The position numbers and the translations under genes were made by a program. From Hydractinia symbiolongicarpus (taxonomy: Eukaryota; Cnidaria; Hydrozoa; Anthoathecata; Hydractiniidae), in assembly GCF_029227915.1 (NCBI RefSeq), contig NC_079888.1, forward strand, positions 372,001 through 436,000: a DNA stretch of 64,000 bases, in the 5' to 3' direction. The notes under the pieces were generated by a model, which did not search any database, was not told the DNA's origin, and was given only the letters and a program-made list of their open reading frames with translations. Positions 63,101-64,000 of this stretch are shown here, in pieces. How positions within the stretch are numbered: position 1 is the first letter of the stretch; the number at the start of each line of letters is the position of its first letter.

Positions 63101-64000
63101 GTGAAATAACGGCTAGGATTGGTCCCACAGTAAAAAATGACTTATTTATCTCAATTTTTAAATAAAACGCTACAGCAGCGCCCAGTGTAATCGCTGAGTT
63201 CCAGCAATCATGTCAAATTAAGAAGAATGTCATTCCTTATAGTCCAATTGGCTCATTTAGCACATTTATCAGGTTACAGTCCAGAATCAGTTCAATTAAG
63301 TCCCACAGTCAGTCGTTTAACATTTAAAAGCAATACAACTTAGTTATATCGGAACAAAATCACTAAATACATATTGGTACGAATATGTGACGCAACCGTT
63401 GTAACTCAAACGGATTGACACCGTTAGAAGGTCAATGAAATGTAGTTTTTGAAACTGTCTCCATTTCTTCAGCGCGAACTAACGGATAGGATTGGTCCCA
63501 CAGTAAAAAATAACTTATTTATCGAAATTTTTAAATGAAGCGCTACCACAGGGTCCAGTGTAATCGCTGAGTTTCGGCAATTATGTCGAGTTAAAAAGAA
63601 TGTTATTTCTTGGAGTTCAATTGGCTCATTTATCACATTTATCAGGTCACAGTCCAGAATCATTTCACCTAAGTCCCACAGTCAATCGGTTCACCGTTAA
63701 AAGCGATACAACTTAGTTATATCGGAACAAAATCACTAAATACATGTTGGTACGAATATGTGACGCAACCGTTGTAACTCAAACGGATTGACACCGTTAA
63801 AAAGACAATGAAATGTAGTTTTTGAAACTGTCTCTATTTCTTCAGCGTGAACTAACGGCTAGGATTGGTCCCACAGTAAAAAATGACTTATTTATCGAAA
63901 TTTTGAAATGAAACGCTACCACAGGGTCCAGGGTAATCGCTGAGTTCCGGCAATCATGTCAAATTAAGAAGATTGTCATTCCTTGGAGTCTAATTGGCTC
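60110..64000. repeat. 5220-bp 14-mer HOR, copy 2 (cut by the window end)
   Basis: 3.9 kb of the second copy are visible and match 54890-58780. By reading I count about a dozen differences, for example AAGGTTTTAA at 60541 for AAAGTTTTAA. The remaining 1.3 kb lie beyond the window. Confidence 0.88.

Larger units (their letters stand above)
1..64000. repeat. Tandem satellite array, monomer about 372-373 bp
   Basis: The same block of about 372-373 bp recurs head to tail from the first to the last base. Using the GTCAATGAAATG-like word as phase marker, its third base falls at 132, 749, 1122, 1496, 1869 and 2241, giving steps of 372-374 bp once a truncated monomer near 484 is allowed for. About 170 monomers fit in the window. 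All run in the same direction; I saw no inverted block. Landmarks in order are a GTAGTTTTTGAAA run, CTATTTCTTCAGCG, TAACGG, GTCCCACAGT, AGCGCTACCAC, CAATCATGTC, GGCTCATTTATCAC, GGTCACAGTC, a second GTCCCACAGT, GCGATACAACTTAG, TACATGTTGGTACGAAT, and a CCGTT/AACGG cluster. No gene, transposon or unique flank interrupts it. Known for such arrays in general: constitutive heterochromatin. The genomic position here is inference; the family is not one I recognise. Confidence 0.97.

Noticed and set aside
1-64000. CRISPR-like array
   Set aside because: The repeated unit is about 372 bp with no short repeat and unique spacer pattern; the entire unit is repeated.
1-64000. CENP-B box
   Set aside because: I searched by eye for the TTCG-N4-A-N2-CGGG pattern in the monomer on both strands. 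The TTCG words present are not followed by CGGG at the right distance.
1-64000. Assignment to a named satellite family, such as the Drosophila 359-bp or Tribolium 360-bp satellites
   Set aside because: The length is similar but I cannot match the sequence to any family from memory. A database search would be needed, so no name is given.
1-64000. Transposable element or rDNA spacer as the origin of the repeat
   Set aside because: No terminal repeats, target-site duplications, reverse transcriptase or transposase fragments, and no rRNA sequence were seen in or between the units.

Overview
The whole 64 kb window is one uninterrupted tandem satellite array. The monomer is about 372-373 bp, roughly 170 copies, all head to tail in one orientation. 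I found no protein-coding gene, tRNA, rRNA, transposable element, CRISPR array or unique flanking DNA, and the array runs off both ends. One monomer counted by hand (16920-17291) is about 35% G+C. Satellite DNA of this length and order is typical of eukaryotic centromeric, pericentromeric or subtelomeric heterochromatin. I do not recognise the family and cannot name the organism; an insect or other arthropod is possible but unproven.

Layout, left to right. 1-3975: a 2481-bp higher-order repeat (HOR) of six full monomers plus one truncated monomer, with about 1.6 copies visible. 3976-6475: an 1117-bp trimer HOR. 6476-16000: an older-looking mosaic with partial HOR matches (744, about 1488 and 1858 bp) and several monomer-breaking junctions (7253, 7665, 11170, 14207, 15800). 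16000-21100: dimer (743 bp) and tetramer (1487 bp) duplications. 20900-29103: a hexamer HOR of about 2230 bp in which single monomers have been gained or lost. 29975-31450: a 743-bp dimer. 31086-37775: two nearly identical 3345-bp nonamers. 38035-40788: a 1859-bp pentamer. 42820-45835: a 1489-bp tetramer. 47020-49320: a 744-bp dimer, about three copies. 48050-53278: two 2606-bp heptamers. 52663-55730: a 1492-bp tetramer. 55510-57070: a 746-bp dimer. 54890-64000: a 5220-bp 14-mer whose second copy is cut by the window end and which carries the 746-bp dimer inside it.

How it works as a system: the array appears to evolve by repeated segmental tandem duplication of 2 to 14 monomers, with nesting that gives a relative order of events. 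Long HOR pairs to the right differ by about 0.3-0.5% by eye, while neighbouring monomers within a unit differ far more. The left 16 kb holds nearly all the broken monomers. Each monomer also seems to be an ancient dimer of two halves (about 178 and 195 bp) sharing the 10-mer GTCCCACAGT and further anchors in the same order. Each carries a cluster of CCGTT/AACGG pentamers resembling Myb-type (YAACGG) sites with alternative hairpin potential. These two points are the most interesting candidates for function.
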